Made by a program: the position numbers and the translations under genes. Below are positions 55,080 through 63,424 of a stretch of 64,000 nucleotides of DNA, piece after piece (positions within the stretch are counted from its first letter, which is position 1; every line of letters starts with the position of its first letter). Below the pieces are notes generated by a model that worked only from the letters and a program-made list of their open reading frames with translations, did no database searches and was not told where the DNA came from. The DNA is from CAWCAW01 sp963793645. Its GTDB lineage: Bacteria > Actinomycetota > Acidimicrobiia > Acidimicrobiales > UBA8190. The stretch spans positions 372,001 to 436,000 of the forward strand of contig CAWCAW010000010.1 of NCBI GenBank assembly GCA_963793645.1, read 5' to 3'.

Positions 55080-55085
55080 TATCGT
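55080..55085 (+). promoter_or_regulatory. Candidate -10 box of ppk2
   Basis: TATCGT on the plus strand, six bases before ATG 55092, which opens a five-codon frame that overlaps the ppk2 start. Confidence 0.4.
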
Positions 55086-55091
55086 GGCCCG

Positions 55092-55109
55092 ATGGAGACC
55101 GCACGATGA
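55092..55109 (+). CDS. Five-codon upstream frame METAR overlapping ppk2
   Basis: ATG 55092 opens M-E-T-A-R followed by TGA at 55107-55109. The stop overlaps the ppk2 ATG 55106 (ATGA). No ribosome-binding site precedes ppk2. If transcription starts at the TATCGT box, a ribosome would load at 55092 on a leaderless end and could restart at ppk2. This is an inferred translational-coupling leader, not a proven peptide. Confidence 0.35.
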   Translation: METAR

Positions 55110-56038
55110 CTCTGGATCGCCACGTCGTTGAGGAGCTCATGGTGCAACCCGGTGACGCCGCCTCAATCGGCACCCGGCCCACCAACGCCACCTCGTCATG
55201 GCCACACGCCTCGGGACGAAACGCCGCTCGTGCCGCCGCTGAAAAGGATCTCGAGACGTGGCGCGCCGAACTCGATTCAGCCCAAGAGCTCCTCTACGCC
55301 AGCGGGACCTGGTCGCTGCTGATCATCTTTCAGGGCCCCGACGCGGCGGGTAAGGACGGGACCATCTCCCATGTCCTGTCGGGCGTGAACCCCCAGGGAT
55401 TCTCGGTGACGTCGTTCAAAGAACCATCCAGCGAAGAGCTCCGCCACGATTTCCTGTGGCGCTGCGTCAAGGCGTTGCCCGAACGGGGCGGGATCGGGAT
55501 CTTCAACCGTTCGTATTACGAGGAGGTTCTAGTCCCCCGCGTCCATCCCGAGATCCTGGCCGCCGAGCACCTTCCCACCCCGCCGGCGGCAACAGCGGGT
55601 GAAGCCGCCGCCGCCACCGAGAGGTTCTGGCGCCACCGCTACGGGGACATCAACGCCTTCGAGCGCCACCTCACGCGCAGCGGCACGCGCATCGTGAAGT
55701 TCTTCCTCCACGTCTCCAAGGCCACCCAGAGAAAGCGGCTCCTCGAGCGACTCGACGACCCCGCCAAGCACTGGAAGTTCTCGGCGAGCGACGTGAGTGA
55801 GCGTGCCCATTTCGAGGCCTATCAGCACGCCTACGAAGAGGCCTTGACGGCCACGTCGACGGCCTGGGCACCGTGGTACGTCATCCCCGCCGACCACAAG
55901 TATCTGATGCGGGCGCTGGTGGCCGGCGTGCTCGTCGACGCGCTGGGCGAACTCGACCTTCACCTCCCGGAGCTCACGGCCGAGAGCCGGGCCGCGCTGG
56001 ACGCGGCGCGCGCCACGCTGCTGGCCGAGGATGGGTGA
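55106..56038 (+). CDS. ppk2: Polyphosphate kinase 2 family phosphotransferase
   Basis: Uses polyphosphate to phosphorylate nucleoside mono- or diphosphates. 310 residues. Walker A GPDAAGKDGTISHV, lid/second motif NRSYYEEVLVPRVHPE, KFFLHVSKATQRKRLLERL and WYVIPADHKYLMRALV. The NRSYYE-x-VL-VHPE form is that of the class I/III enzymes. A 45-residue variable N-terminus precedes the core. With ppk1 at the other end of the window, the cell can both make and spend polyphosphate. Confidence 0.92.
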   Translation: MTLDRHVVEELMVQPGDAASIGTRPTNATSSWPHASGRNAARAAAEKDLETWRAELDSAQELLYASGTWSLLIIFQGPDAAGKDGTISHVLSGVNPQGFSVTSFKEPSSEELRHDFLWRCVKALPERGGIGIFNRSYYEEVLVPRVHPEILAAEHLPTPPAATAGEAAAATERFWRHRYGDINAFERHLTRSGTRIVKFFLHVSKATQRKRLLERLDDPAKHWKFSASDVSERAHFEAYQHAYEEALTATSTAWAPWYVIPADHKYLMRALVAGVLVDALGELDLHLPELTAESRAALDAARATLLAEDG

Positions 56039-56072
56039 ACCCGAGCCGCCGCGGCGCCTCAGCCTTTGTTCG

Positions 56073-56924
56073 TCACCGTAGGTGACGTCGGAAGAATGCG
56101 ATGGCCGGGGCACTGCTTGCTTCGAAACCCGACGAATAGGCGTCAAAGTGGTGGCCGGGAATCTCGACCACCTCGACATGGCGAGGTTTCGGTTCCATCG
56201 CCACCAACGCGGCGGGCGGCGTCAGGTGATCGCCGGCGGCGGCCACGACGAGCAGCGGAATCCGAAGCTGGGCCAGTGACTCGAAGGGTCTGTAGTCGGC
56301 GGCATCGAGAAATCCGGCCACGAGTAGTTCGTTGCGCCACGCCGGGGCTCGAGTGGCCGCCGCGTCGAGGAACCACTCATGGGCTCCATCGAGGTACATC
56401 GCCCCGGCGCCGTCAGGTCTGTCGGTGGTGGCGGGCACCGTGGCAGTCGGATCGTGGGCGGCTTTGATCACGGCGTCGATGATGCCGATGGGCGGCTCGG
56501 ATCCCTCCGCCCCCAGAAACGGCACCTGCGCCACGCCGGCTGCAATGGGGAGCTCCTGCGCACAAAGCGTGATGACATGGGCTCCCGAGAAGCTGGTTCC
56601 CCAGATGCCGATCCGATCGGGGTCCACGCCGGGGGAGCGGGCCAACCAGGTGACGGCGTCGCGATAGCCCTGCTGCTGAAGGACCGGTGAGGCCGACTGT
56701 CGCGGTTCGCCGCCGCTGGCTCCGAAGCCGAAGTGGTCGTAGACGAGGGTGGTAAACCCGGCTCGGCAGAAGGCGGCGGCGTAGTCGTCGAGGAACATCT
56801 CTTTGACCGCCGACAGGCCGTGGGCCATGACGATGCCGGGGGCACCTTGGCCGTCAGCCTCATAGAGCCAGCCTCGAAGCGGTGCCCCTTGTGATGAGAA
56901 TTCGACGTCGAGGCGAGACGGCAC
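56073..56924 (-). CDS. Alpha/beta hydrolase (dienelactone-hydrolase/DUF-type)
   Basis: 283 residues from GTG 56924 (VPSRLDVEFSSQG), seven bases after a TAACGT box. Core: GIVMAHGLSAVKEMFLDDYA (oxyanion His-Gly), YDHFGFGASGGEPRQS, GIWGTSFSGAHVI (nucleophile Ser in G-x-S-x-G) and IPGHHFDAYS (catalytic His). IPLLVVAAAGDHLTPP carries the acid. An esterase or peptidase-like activity is likely; no specific substrate is indicated. Confidence 0.85.
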   Translation of the reverse strand: MPSRLDVEFSSQGAPLRGWLYEADGQGAPGIVMAHGLSAVKEMFLDDYAAAFCRAGFTTLVYDHFGFGASGGEPRQSASPVLQQQGYRDAVTWLARSPGVDPDRIGIWGTSFSGAHVITLCAQELPIAAGVAQVPFLGAEGSEPPIGIIDAVIKAAHDPTATVPATTDRPDGAGAMYLDGAHEWFLDAAATRAPAWRNELLVAGFLDAADYRPFESLAQLRIPLLVVAAAGDHLTPPAALVAMEPKPRHVEVVEIPGHHFDAYSSGFEASSAPAIAFFRRHLR

Positions 56925-56931
56925 GGCGGCG

Positions 56932-56937
56932 ACGTTA
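56932..56937 (-). promoter_or_regulatory. Candidate -10 box of the hydrolase gene (leaderless)
   Basis: TAACGT on the minus strand, seven bases before GTG 56924. Confidence 0.45.
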
Positions 56938-56961
56938 GTGGACCCCTCGCGCCCGGGTCCT

Positions 56962-57924
56962 TCACGTAAGGGGCGCCCCGGCTGACGTGAGGGCAATGCC
57001 CAGCGTCGCCGCCACCATGTGTAGGAGCGTCTCGCTCGGATCACTCACCGACAGTTGGCGAGTCCCGTTGACGGTGAGCCCGTACCCGCCGCACTGGGCG
57101 GCGTCGCCGCTGACCGACGCCACCGTGCTCCCGTTTCGACGGGCGAATACGACGTGGAAACCCAGGCCCGTCCAAGCCGGACAGTTGAGGATGGGGACGT
57201 CGTCTACGGGCAGGGCATCGACGACGGCGACGTAGCGCCTTACGACAGCACGCGACGTGGAGATGACCGACGGGGCCAAGGTGGTGCTGGTCGCCGCCAA
57301 AGCGTCACCGCCGGCTTGTTCGGTCACCGTGACAGACATCACGTCGGAGGGGATCACTGACTGTCTCGTGCGCAGCGGATCCCAGATCGCCTGGGCATCG
57401 GCTCGAATGCCCACGGTGGCCGGCCCGTCGGGGGCGACCATAACGGAAAGCTGACTCCAGGTGACGGCCGGTTCTTGAGCGGGGAAGCTCCAGCCGACTA
57501 CTTGCCACTCGACGATGCCGTGCACCGAAGACAATCCCGTGCCGGCCATCTCGGCGCCCGGCGGCGCATGCGCCCGCACCCACGTCACCACTGAACTCAA
57601 CGAGCCCGGTGCCGTCCACCAGGCCGATCGGTCGACCAGGTAGGGAGAACCAGGCTCGACGCCCGGTTGGGCCAGAGCCGGGGCTCCCGGTGGAATCGAA
57701 GACGACGGCACCGCGCCGGCCGGTAGAGAAACGACGGTGAGCAATGCTCCGGCCGCCACTTGGGCGGCTACCAAATGCGGATCGGTCCGCGGCGCGGCGG
57801 CAGGTGGGCGTACCGATGGCGACGCCCGAGCCAACGAGGTTGACTCAGGACCCGCTTGGCCCCCCGTTGGCAACACAACGGCAACTATGGCGGCGCCGGC
57901 GGTGGCCAATAGGAGCTTGGCCAT
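56962..57924 (-). CDS. Secreted or membrane-anchored protein of unknown function
   Basis: About 320 residues from ATG 57924 (an upstream GTG at 57954 would add ten). N-terminal signal-like segment AKLLLATAGAAIVAVVLPTG, then a Pro/Ala/Ser-rich linker and a second hydrophobic stretch (LVAAQVAAGALLTVVSLPAG). The rest is a beta-rich extracytoplasmic domain (VHGIVEWQVVGWSFPAQEP, VRRYVAVVDALPVDDVPIL). Two Cys (LNCPAW, AAQCGGYG) could pair. I do not recognise the family. The two flanking genes on each side give no clear clue. Confidence 0.6.
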   Translation of the reverse strand: MAKLLLATAGAAIVAVVLPTGGQAGPESTSLARASPSVRPPAAAPRTDPHLVAAQVAAGALLTVVSLPAGAVPSSSIPPGAPALAQPGVEPGSPYLVDRSAWWTAPGSLSSVVTWVRAHAPPGAEMAGTGLSSVHGIVEWQVVGWSFPAQEPAVTWSQLSVMVAPDGPATVGIRADAQAIWDPLRTRQSVIPSDVMSVTVTEQAGGDALAATSTTLAPSVISTSRAVVRRYVAVVDALPVDDVPILNCPAWTGLGFHVVFARRNGSTVASVSGDAAQCGGYGLTVNGTRQLSVSDPSETLLHMVAATLGIALTSAGAPLT

Positions 57925-58017
57925 CACGCGGTGCGCCGTTTTGTGCAGGACCACACATCTTCGACGTCGGGCCCCATGGGCTGGTTCCCGCCGGGTGGCA
58001 AAGGCCGGCCGCCCTGA

Positions 58018-58716
58018 TCACGCCAACCCCCGAAGCTCGGCGTCGTCGGTCTCGATGTCGGCCCGTAAGGCCGGCAGCAACGATGCGTTGACCCGCTGCT
58101 TGGTTATCCGGTGCGCATTCATGTGCAACAGCGCCAGTGTCTCGGCGCTGGACAGGGCCGCCTCTTTGACGTCAGCGGCCGGCACCACCCGGTCCAAGAA
58201 CCCCGCCGCCACCGCCTCCTCCGGTGAGAACGTCTCGGCCAATGTCACCGCTCGGTGAAAGTGCGCCGGCGTCAGGCGTTGCCGGCAGATATCGATGGCC
58301 GCCCTCGGCATGGGCAGTCCGATGGCGACCTCGTTGGCGACGATCCGATAGGGGCCGCTTGCGCCCACGCGGTAGTCCGCCGATAGGAGCAGGAAGACGC
58401 CCATGGCGATGCAGTGCCCGGTACAGGCGAGAACGACGGGCAAGGGGAACTCCAACGTTCTGGCCGCCAGCTCGAAGCCCGATCGCAGCATCCCCAACGC
58501 CTCAGCCCCACCGCCCTGGAGCACCTTCAGATCGAAGCCGGCCGAGAACATATCCGGGCGTCCGGCCAGGACCACCACGGCACCGTCACCTTCGGCTTGA
58601 TCGAGGGCGGCGCCCAGCTCGCTGAGCATGGTGGGTGACAAGACGTTCACCTTGCCGTCATCCATCTCGATCAAAGCGACGGCACCGCGGCGCGTGTAGG
58701 AAACGAGGTCGGTCAT
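58018..58716 (-). CDS. Enoyl-CoA hydratase/isomerase family protein (crotonase)
   Basis: 232 residues, the compact end of the family. DGKVNVLSPTMLSELGAALD, DMFSAGFDLKVLQGG (oxyanion loop), VLACTGHCIAMGVFLLLSAD and YRIVANEVAIGLPMPRAAID in place of the usual catalytic-Glu loop (an E remains in NEVAIG). AGAGGAG precedes ATG 58716, which overlaps the GNAT stop (TCATGG region). It is the last gene of the dehalogenase-GNAT-crotonase unit. Confidence 0.88.
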   Translation of the reverse strand: MTDLVSYTRRGAVALIEMDDGKVNVLSPTMLSELGAALDQAEGDGAVVVLAGRPDMFSAGFDLKVLQGGGAEALGMLRSGFELAARTLEFPLPVVLACTGHCIAMGVFLLLSADYRVGASGPYRIVANEVAIGLPMPRAAIDICRQRLTPAHFHRAVTLAETFSPEEAVAAGFLDRVVPAADVKEAALSSAETLALLHMNAHRITKQRVNASLLPALRADIETDDAELRGLA

Positions 58717-59279
58717 GGAGCTCCTCTCGAAATGGATCGGCTAGGCGCGTCTTTGTCACCCTCGAGGCTCAAGGTCATGTAGGCGCTATTGACACTGTCG
58801 GGGTAATTTGCGAACGGAGCACAGGGGACGAACCCAACCTTCGCATACAGCCGGCGCGCCGGCGCAAACGCATCCATCGACCCGGTCTCGAGGCTCACTC
58901 GTCGGTAGTGCTGATGGGCGGCGCTGTCCACCAGGTGCTCCACCATGGCCCGCCCGATGCCTTGGCACCGCGCCGCCGCGCTCGTGTGCATCGATTTGAT
59001 CTCGGCATGCGAGGCATCGATCCGCTTGAGGGCACCGATCCCCAGCAACTCGCCACCACGCCGGACGCTGTAGAACGTCACGGCCGGATCTACCAGGCCA
59101 TCGATGTCCAAGGCGTGCACATCCTCGGGAGGGGACTCCTCGCGAGCAAAGGACAGGTGTTTCTCCAAAAGTCCCCGTATGTCATCGGCTCGAGGATCGT
59201 CGACCGCGATGACGATCTCCACCTCTGGCCCATCGGGCTCCACGGCGCGCCTATGCGGCTCGGCGCGCTCAGGTGGCAT
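58713..59279 (-). CDS. GNAT-family N-acetyltransferase
   Basis: About 188 residues from ATG 59279. Sheet-and-loop core: GELLGIGALKRIDASHAEIK, SMHTSAAARCQGIGRAMVEH (acetyl-CoA pyrophosphate-binding Q-G-x-G) and the C-terminal LYAKVGFVPCAPFANYPD. The last motif resembles the acetyltransferases near PhnO/YjaB and amino-acid acetyltransferases. It overlaps the haloalkane dehalogenase by 11 bases and the crotonase by four. Confidence 0.85.
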   Translation of the reverse strand: MPPERAEPHRRAVEPDGPEVEIVIAVDDPRADDIRGLLEKHLSFAREESPPEDVHALDIDGLVDPAVTFYSVRRGGELLGIGALKRIDASHAEIKSMHTSAAARCQGIGRAMVEHLVDSAAHQHYRRVSLETGSMDAFAPARRLYAKVGFVPCAPFANYPDSVNSAYMTLSLEGDKDAPSRSISRGAP

Positions 59280-60225
59280 CGATGAACCGGGTGACGATGT
59301 GGCCGAGTCGCTCGCCTTGTTGTTCCGGCACGAAGTGTCCGGCGCCGTGAATGACCGTGTGGTCTTGGTCTTTGGCACCGGGAATGCGCGCTTGAAACAC
59401 GCTCTCCCACCCACCGGTGGCGGGATCGCCATCGGAGAATGCCGTGAGAAACGGCTTCTCCCACTGTTCGAGCGCCGCCATGGTGCTGCGTCCGATAGCC
59501 GCTCCCGGGTCATTGCGGGTGAGAGGGATCAAGGCAGTGAGCTGGCGCAGGCCTGCCTTGTAGGCCGGGTCTGGAAAGGGCGCGTCGTAGGCGGCCAGCA
59601 CCTCGGGCGCCAGCGGTCCGGCGGCGGCGTTCAGGAACAAGCTGGGCGTGATGTCGGCGGCGCGCTGGTAGAAGCGGACGTAGTCCACAAGGCCTTCCTC
59701 CAACACCACGCGACTGTCGCCCTCGTGGTGATTGGCCCATGTCAGGCGGCCCGCCAGCTCGGGGCCGGAGGTGTGCAGGACGGTGTTGGTGGCCACGACC
59801 CGGGCAAAGCGGTCCGGCTCACGGGCCAAGACGCTCAGCCCGATCGGGCCGCCCCAGTCCTGGACGATCAATGTGATGTCTCGCAAGTCCAAACGCGTGA
59901 TGAGACTGTGGATCCAGTCGACGTGGCGCCCAAAGGTGTAATCCGTCGATTCGGTGGGCTTGTCGGAGCGGCCAAAGCCGATGTGATCGGGGGCGATGGC
60001 TCGCAAGCCGGCATCGCTAAGCACGGGAATGACGTTGCGGTAGAGGAATGACCACGTGGGCTGACCATGCAGGAGCACCACCACGTCGCCACCGGCCGCA
60101 CCGGCATCCACGTAATGCATGCGCAGGGGCTCGACGCCTCGGGTTTCGACCGTCACGTAGTGCGGTTCGAACGGGTAGCCAGGCAACGACGCGAAGCACT
60201 CGTCGGGGGTCCTCGCCATACTCAT
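59269..60225 (-). CDS. Haloalkane dehalogenase (HLD-I/DhlA-DhmA type)
   Basis: Hydrolyses the carbon-halogen bond of haloalkanes through an alkyl-enzyme ester. 318 residues. VVVLLHGQPTWSFLYRNVIP, APDHIGFGRSDKPTESTDYTF, the nucleophile Asp and halide-binding Trp in IVQDWGGPIGL, a cap domain with further Trp, acid in AFSDGDPATGGWE, and His in VIHGAGHFVPEQQGE. The triad order and GRSDKP favour a true haloalkane dehalogenase over epoxide hydrolases. First gene of a three-gene unit with GNAT and crotonase. Confidence 0.87.
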   Translation of the reverse strand: MSMARTPDECFASLPGYPFEPHYVTVETRGVEPLRMHYVDAGAAGGDVVVLLHGQPTWSFLYRNVIPVLSDAGLRAIAPDHIGFGRSDKPTESTDYTFGRHVDWIHSLITRLDLRDITLIVQDWGGPIGLSVLAREPDRFARVVATNTVLHTSGPELAGRLTWANHHEGDSRVVLEEGLVDYVRFYQRAADITPSLFLNAAAGPLAPEVLAAYDAPFPDPAYKAGLRQLTALIPLTRNDPGAAIGRSTMAALEQWEKPFLTAFSDGDPATGGWESVFQARIPGAKDQDHTVIHGAGHFVPEQQGERLGHIVTRFIDAT

Positions 60226-60302
60226 TGTGCAGCCCCCTTTCGTGGCGCGGCGTCGAGCCCACGACGATATCGCCGGGGTGACCTGGGCTTGGCGCCGTTG
60301 AC

Positions 60303-60321
60303 TATTACGAATTCCGTATTA
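60303..60321. promoter_or_regulatory. Candidate operator/promoter of the second PadR gene
   Basis: TATTACGAATTCCGTATTA, an imperfect inverted repeat around AATTC, 37 bases before ATG 60359. Its half site resembles that of the palindrome at 39397-39416 (TATYACGA). It probably overlaps the promoter of the padR-membrane protein pair. Confidence 0.5.
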
Positions 60322-60358
60322 CTATCCGAGTCGCCCGCACCGAGGAGTCGACCTGTCG

Positions 60359-60676
60359 ATGGCAACGAAGCGCCTTGGCCGAACGCAAGACCCGACGCTG
60401 CTGGTGCTCACCAGCCTGACCGGTGGGCCCAAGCATGGCTATAGCCTCATCCAGGACATCGAGGCCATGAGCGGCATCGTCATGGGTCCCGGCACCCTCT
60501 ACGGCGTGCTGGCCCGCCTCGAAGAGGAGGGTCTGGTCGAAGCCTTGCCGGCCGATGATCGGCGCCGCCCATACCGGATCACCGGCCATGGCGCCACGGT
60601 GCTGCGCGAACGTCTCGAAACGATGTCGGCCCTGGCGCGCCTCGGCCTGAAGAGACTGGGGGCGGCCGGAGCGTGA
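60359..60676 (+). CDS. Short PadR-family regulator
   Basis: 105 residues, essentially only the winged helix: LLVLTSLTGGPKHGYSLIQD, GPGTLYGVLARLEEEGLVE, RRRPYRITGHGATVLRE. Its stop overlaps the GTG start of the next membrane protein gene by four bases, a common PadR-plus-membrane-target arrangement. Divergent from the haloalkane dehalogenase gene. Confidence 0.92.
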   Translation: MATKRLGRTQDPTLLVLTSLTGGPKHGYSLIQDIEAMSGIVMGPGTLYGVLARLEEEGLVEALPADDRRRPYRITGHGATVLRERLETMSALARLGLKRLGAAGA

Positions 60677-61797
60677 CTCGCACCCGATCTATCGACGCCG
60701 TGCTCGGCCTGTATCCGCCATGGTGGCGAGCCCGCTACGGCGACGAAGTCCGGGTCATCTCGGCGGACGCCGTCGCCGGTGGGCAGCGGCTGGGGCCTGT
60801 GATCGTCGGCCTGTTCGTCGCTATGGTCCGGACGAGGGTCAGTGGCAAGGGCACGCCCAACGCCAGGCCCTTGTGGGCCAACCGGACTCGGGCCTGCATC
60901 GTCGCCTCCACCATCCCTGCCCTCGTGGTGATTCCCTTCTTCTTTCTGACGTTCAAGGAAGAGCTTCAAAACCATCTCCCTCTCGGCACTGCCGGCGTCC
61001 TCGTCGGACCGGGACGGGCGGCCTCCGACGCCTTTTCGATCATGGCGCTGGCCGGGCTTCTCGCCCTGGGACTCATCGTCCGCGGCTATCGAGCCCTGCT
61101 CATAACCGGAGCGCCGTCGCCTCATCACCGCACGCGGGGCAGGGCCCTGACAGTCTTGGCGCTCACCTTCGCCGTCGTCGTGGTCGTCACCTACGGCGTC
61201 GCCGCTGTGTTCGCACTGGTAGCCCTGGCCTGTATCGCTTGGGGGCAGCGCGCCGCTGCTCACACGTTGGCTTTCCACCCTGACGTCACGTCTCGCCAGC
61301 GACGATTGACCCGGCTGCCTGAGATCTTGGCGGGCGTTGCGGTGGTTGGGTGGGTCTGTTCCCAACTCATCGGTCCTCGTCGCTTCATCGACCGCGGCGG
61401 CCTGGATATCGCCCGCAGCGGGCACCCGGGGCTGGCCCACGTTCTTCTCACCGCGGCCGGTGTCGCCTTGGGGATGGCCTGGTTGGCCACCTTCGCCATG
61501 TTGATGGTGGTGGGAAAGGCGGTCCCGCTATCGACAACGCGCCTGCGCTTGGGCCGCGACGCCGTTATTGCCGTCGCCGTCCTTCAATCGATCATGGGCG
61601 GTGGCGCCATCGTCACGATTTTTGCCTTGGCCCGCCAAAGCTCCCTGCACCCACAGAACGATCGCGCGGTCGTGACGACGTGGGGCCACGCCGCTGTCGC
61701 CGTTGCCATTGGGTTGCTCGTTGCCGCCACCGTGTCGGCCCTGGCGGCAACGGCGTCGGCCCGTTCGTTGAGGATGACGTCGCAGCTCGACACCTAG
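60673..61797 (+). CDS. Polytopic membrane protein of unknown function, PadR-linked
   Basis: 374 residues from GTG 60673. The N-terminus GLYPPWWRARYGDEVRVISA is a motif typical of actinobacterial proteins encoded after PadR genes (it reads like a Y-P-x-x-[WF]-R-x-R-Y-G-x-E signature). Eight or so membrane segments follow. PadR-controlled genes of this shape are often called permease-like; transport activity is not demonstrated. Confidence 0.75.
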   Translation: MTRTRSIDAVLGLYPPWWRARYGDEVRVISADAVAGGQRLGPVIVGLFVAMVRTRVSGKGTPNARPLWANRTRACIVASTIPALVVIPFFFLTFKEELQNHLPLGTAGVLVGPGRAASDAFSIMALAGLLALGLIVRGYRALLITGAPSPHHRTRGRALTVLALTFAVVVVVTYGVAAVFALVALACIAWGQRAAAHTLAFHPDVTSRQRRLTRLPEILAGVAVVGWVCSQLIGPRRFIDRGGLDIARSGHPGLAHVLLTAAGVALGMAWLATFAMLMVVGKAVPLSTTRLRLGRDAVIAVAVLQSIMGGGAIVTIFALARQSSLHPQNDRAVVTTWGHAAVAVAIGLLVAATVSALAATASARSLRMTSQLDT

Positions 61798-61812
61798 GCC
61801 CGGGCCCGCTCT

Positions 61813-62283
61813 CTAGGCGCTCGTCACCAGCTGACCGAGTCTCTCGAGGGTCCGTTCCATGTCACGGCGGGTCTTCTTCGAGTAGATGTCTCCGAGCTTG
61901 AGCAGGGTCCGCTGATGATCGGGAGTGATGTCCCAGCTCTCGCTCACCATCGTCCCTCCGTCCACGGCCTCGAGTTGGTAGCGCCAGATGCGACCGGCCA
62001 GAACCCGACCCATGAACCCCATGGGGCCGGTTTGCCAGGCAATCCGTCGATTCTCCTCGAACTCCACCACTCTGTTCACCGTCGAGTACGGAAAACGCAA
62101 CATCTTCATCGACATGCCGAATGTCGTCCCGAGCGTCAAGCTTTGCGGCGCTTCAGGGCTCTTGCCTTGGAGCATGCCCGAGCCGTCGATCAAGGTGTGC
62201 TTGGTGGCATCGGCGAGAATGGCGAAAATGTCCTCGGGCCGGGCGTCGATCTTCCGCTGGACGGTCAGCACGTATCCCTGCAA
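61813..62283 (-). CDS. SRPBCC-family protein (START/polyketide-cyclase fold)
   Basis: 156 residues starting at TTG 62283 with an AGGAGA site in front. DARPEDIFAILADATKHTLI, FEENRRIAWQTGPMGFM, and VSESWDITPDHQRTLLKLGD are the SRPBCC pattern: a ligand-binding helix-grip domain. Ligand unknown. Convergent with the PadR-linked membrane protein, 15 bases away. Confidence 0.85.
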   Translation of the reverse strand: MQGYVLTVQRKIDARPEDIFAILADATKHTLIDGSGMLQGKSPEAPQSLTLGTTFGMSMKMLRFPYSTVNRVVEFEENRRIAWQTGPMGFMGRVLAGRIWRYQLEAVDGGTMVSESWDITPDHQRTLLKLGDIYSKKTRRDMERTLERLGQLVTSA

Positions 62284-62312
62284 TGTCGTCTCCTGTCGGT
62301 GTTGCGCTGATC

Positions 62313-62870
62313 CTAACCGTGGAGCTGATTCGAGTAACTCCGATCACCGACGACACGAGCCGCAAATGTGGGGTGCACCCCGCTCAGGGTCACCCACCGC
62401 CGCGATGCGTCCAAGGAGACGTCCACTGAAGCGCTTCTCATCCGACGCCACTCCATGACCCACCTGGTGACGGCCACCAAAAACAGCACCGCCACGGCGG
62501 CGGCAAACAGGCGGCCGTCGAAACTGTGACGGGTGAGGCCGATGAGAGCCAGCACGACAGACGCCAACGTGGCCAGTGATGCCACGCGGCAACCCCGCCG
62601 GGCCGCCACAATGCGCTGGTGAGCGGCTTCCGAAAAAGGCAACCGCACCGTCAGGACATCGGCCGGACGGCGGGCCAGGGCCACGACAAAAAGTCCCAGC
62701 CACCCAAGGGGGCCCGCCAACAACAGGAGCCACCCGATGCCGATGCCGTTGCCACCGCCCACGTAGGAATGGACCACAAGTTGGTCGGTGGTGGGAGTTC
62801 CGTCCTTGGCGCACAGCGAAGGAAGTCTGCCCATTACCGCATCGTCCACGAATACCGTCGCCTGGGCCAT
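62313..62870 (-). CDS. Membrane protein of unknown function
   Basis: 185 residues from ATG 62870 preceded by GGAGGTGACCA. Three hydrophobic segments (IGIGWLLLLAGPLGWLGLFVVAL, VASLATLASVVLALIGL, LFAAAVAVLFLVAVTRWV) and a C-terminal soluble part (WVTLSGVHPTFAARVVG). N-terminal CAKDGTPT suggests a single exposed Cys. Not recognised. Confidence 0.6.
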   Translation of the reverse strand: MAQATVFVDDAVMGRLPSLCAKDGTPTTDQLVVHSYVGGGNGIGIGWLLLLAGPLGWLGLFVVALARRPADVLTVRLPFSEAAHQRIVAARRGCRVASLATLASVVLALIGLTRHSFDGRLFAAAVAVLFLVAVTRWVMEWRRMRSASVDVSLDASRRWVTLSGVHPTFAARVVGDRSYSNQLHG

Positions 62871-62949
62871 TGGTCACCTCCGGTTGCGAAAGCTTCGCAC
62901 AGCGGGCTTGGCGCTGCTCGAATGGCGTCGACGAATCCTCCGTCCCCGG

Positions 62950-63424
62950 TCAGCCTCCAGAGGAGAGAACCTGAAGGAAGTCGCCCATCACCTGCTGGGC
63001 CCTGCTCTCGCCAACCAACCCATTGGAAGGCGCCACCTGGATGGCGAAAATCTCGCCCTGGTGACTGAATGCCAGCGTGCTTATCCGGTTCGACGAGCTC
63101 CCGACCCGCCATGACGCCTTGACGCCATGCACCGTTACGAGCTGGGCCCGGTTCATTGAGGTAGGGAACTTCTTGGGTGCCTCCGGGCGACATGTGGGTC
63201 ACGAGGACAGAACGTTCGGACGATTCATAGACACAAAGCGGGCCCGCGACCTGAAAGCGCCGCGTCGGTGCGCCGAGGATTGCTTGGGCCTGAGCGACGG
63301 TGAGGTACTCGCAGATGGCGCGCCGCTTCGCTGACGACGCTGATGGCGAGGACGACCCGCAGGCGGCGCATGCCACCGCCAGGACCACCACCATTCCCAC
63401 TGGGAAACGTCGAGCTCGAAGCAT
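62950..63424 (-). CDS. Lipoprotein of unknown function (DUF3558-like; one frame break)
   Basis: About 158 residues after one correction near 63,150. ATG 63424 begins a basic lead and MVVVLAVACAACGSS, a signal peptide with a lipobox Cys in CAAC. The mature part has CEYLTVAQAQAILGAP, PLCVYESSERSVLVTH, then (other frame) RAQLVTVHGVKASWRVG and VMGDFLQVLSSG. This is the layout of the actinobacterial DUF3558 lipoproteins. Function unknown. Confidence 0.65.
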
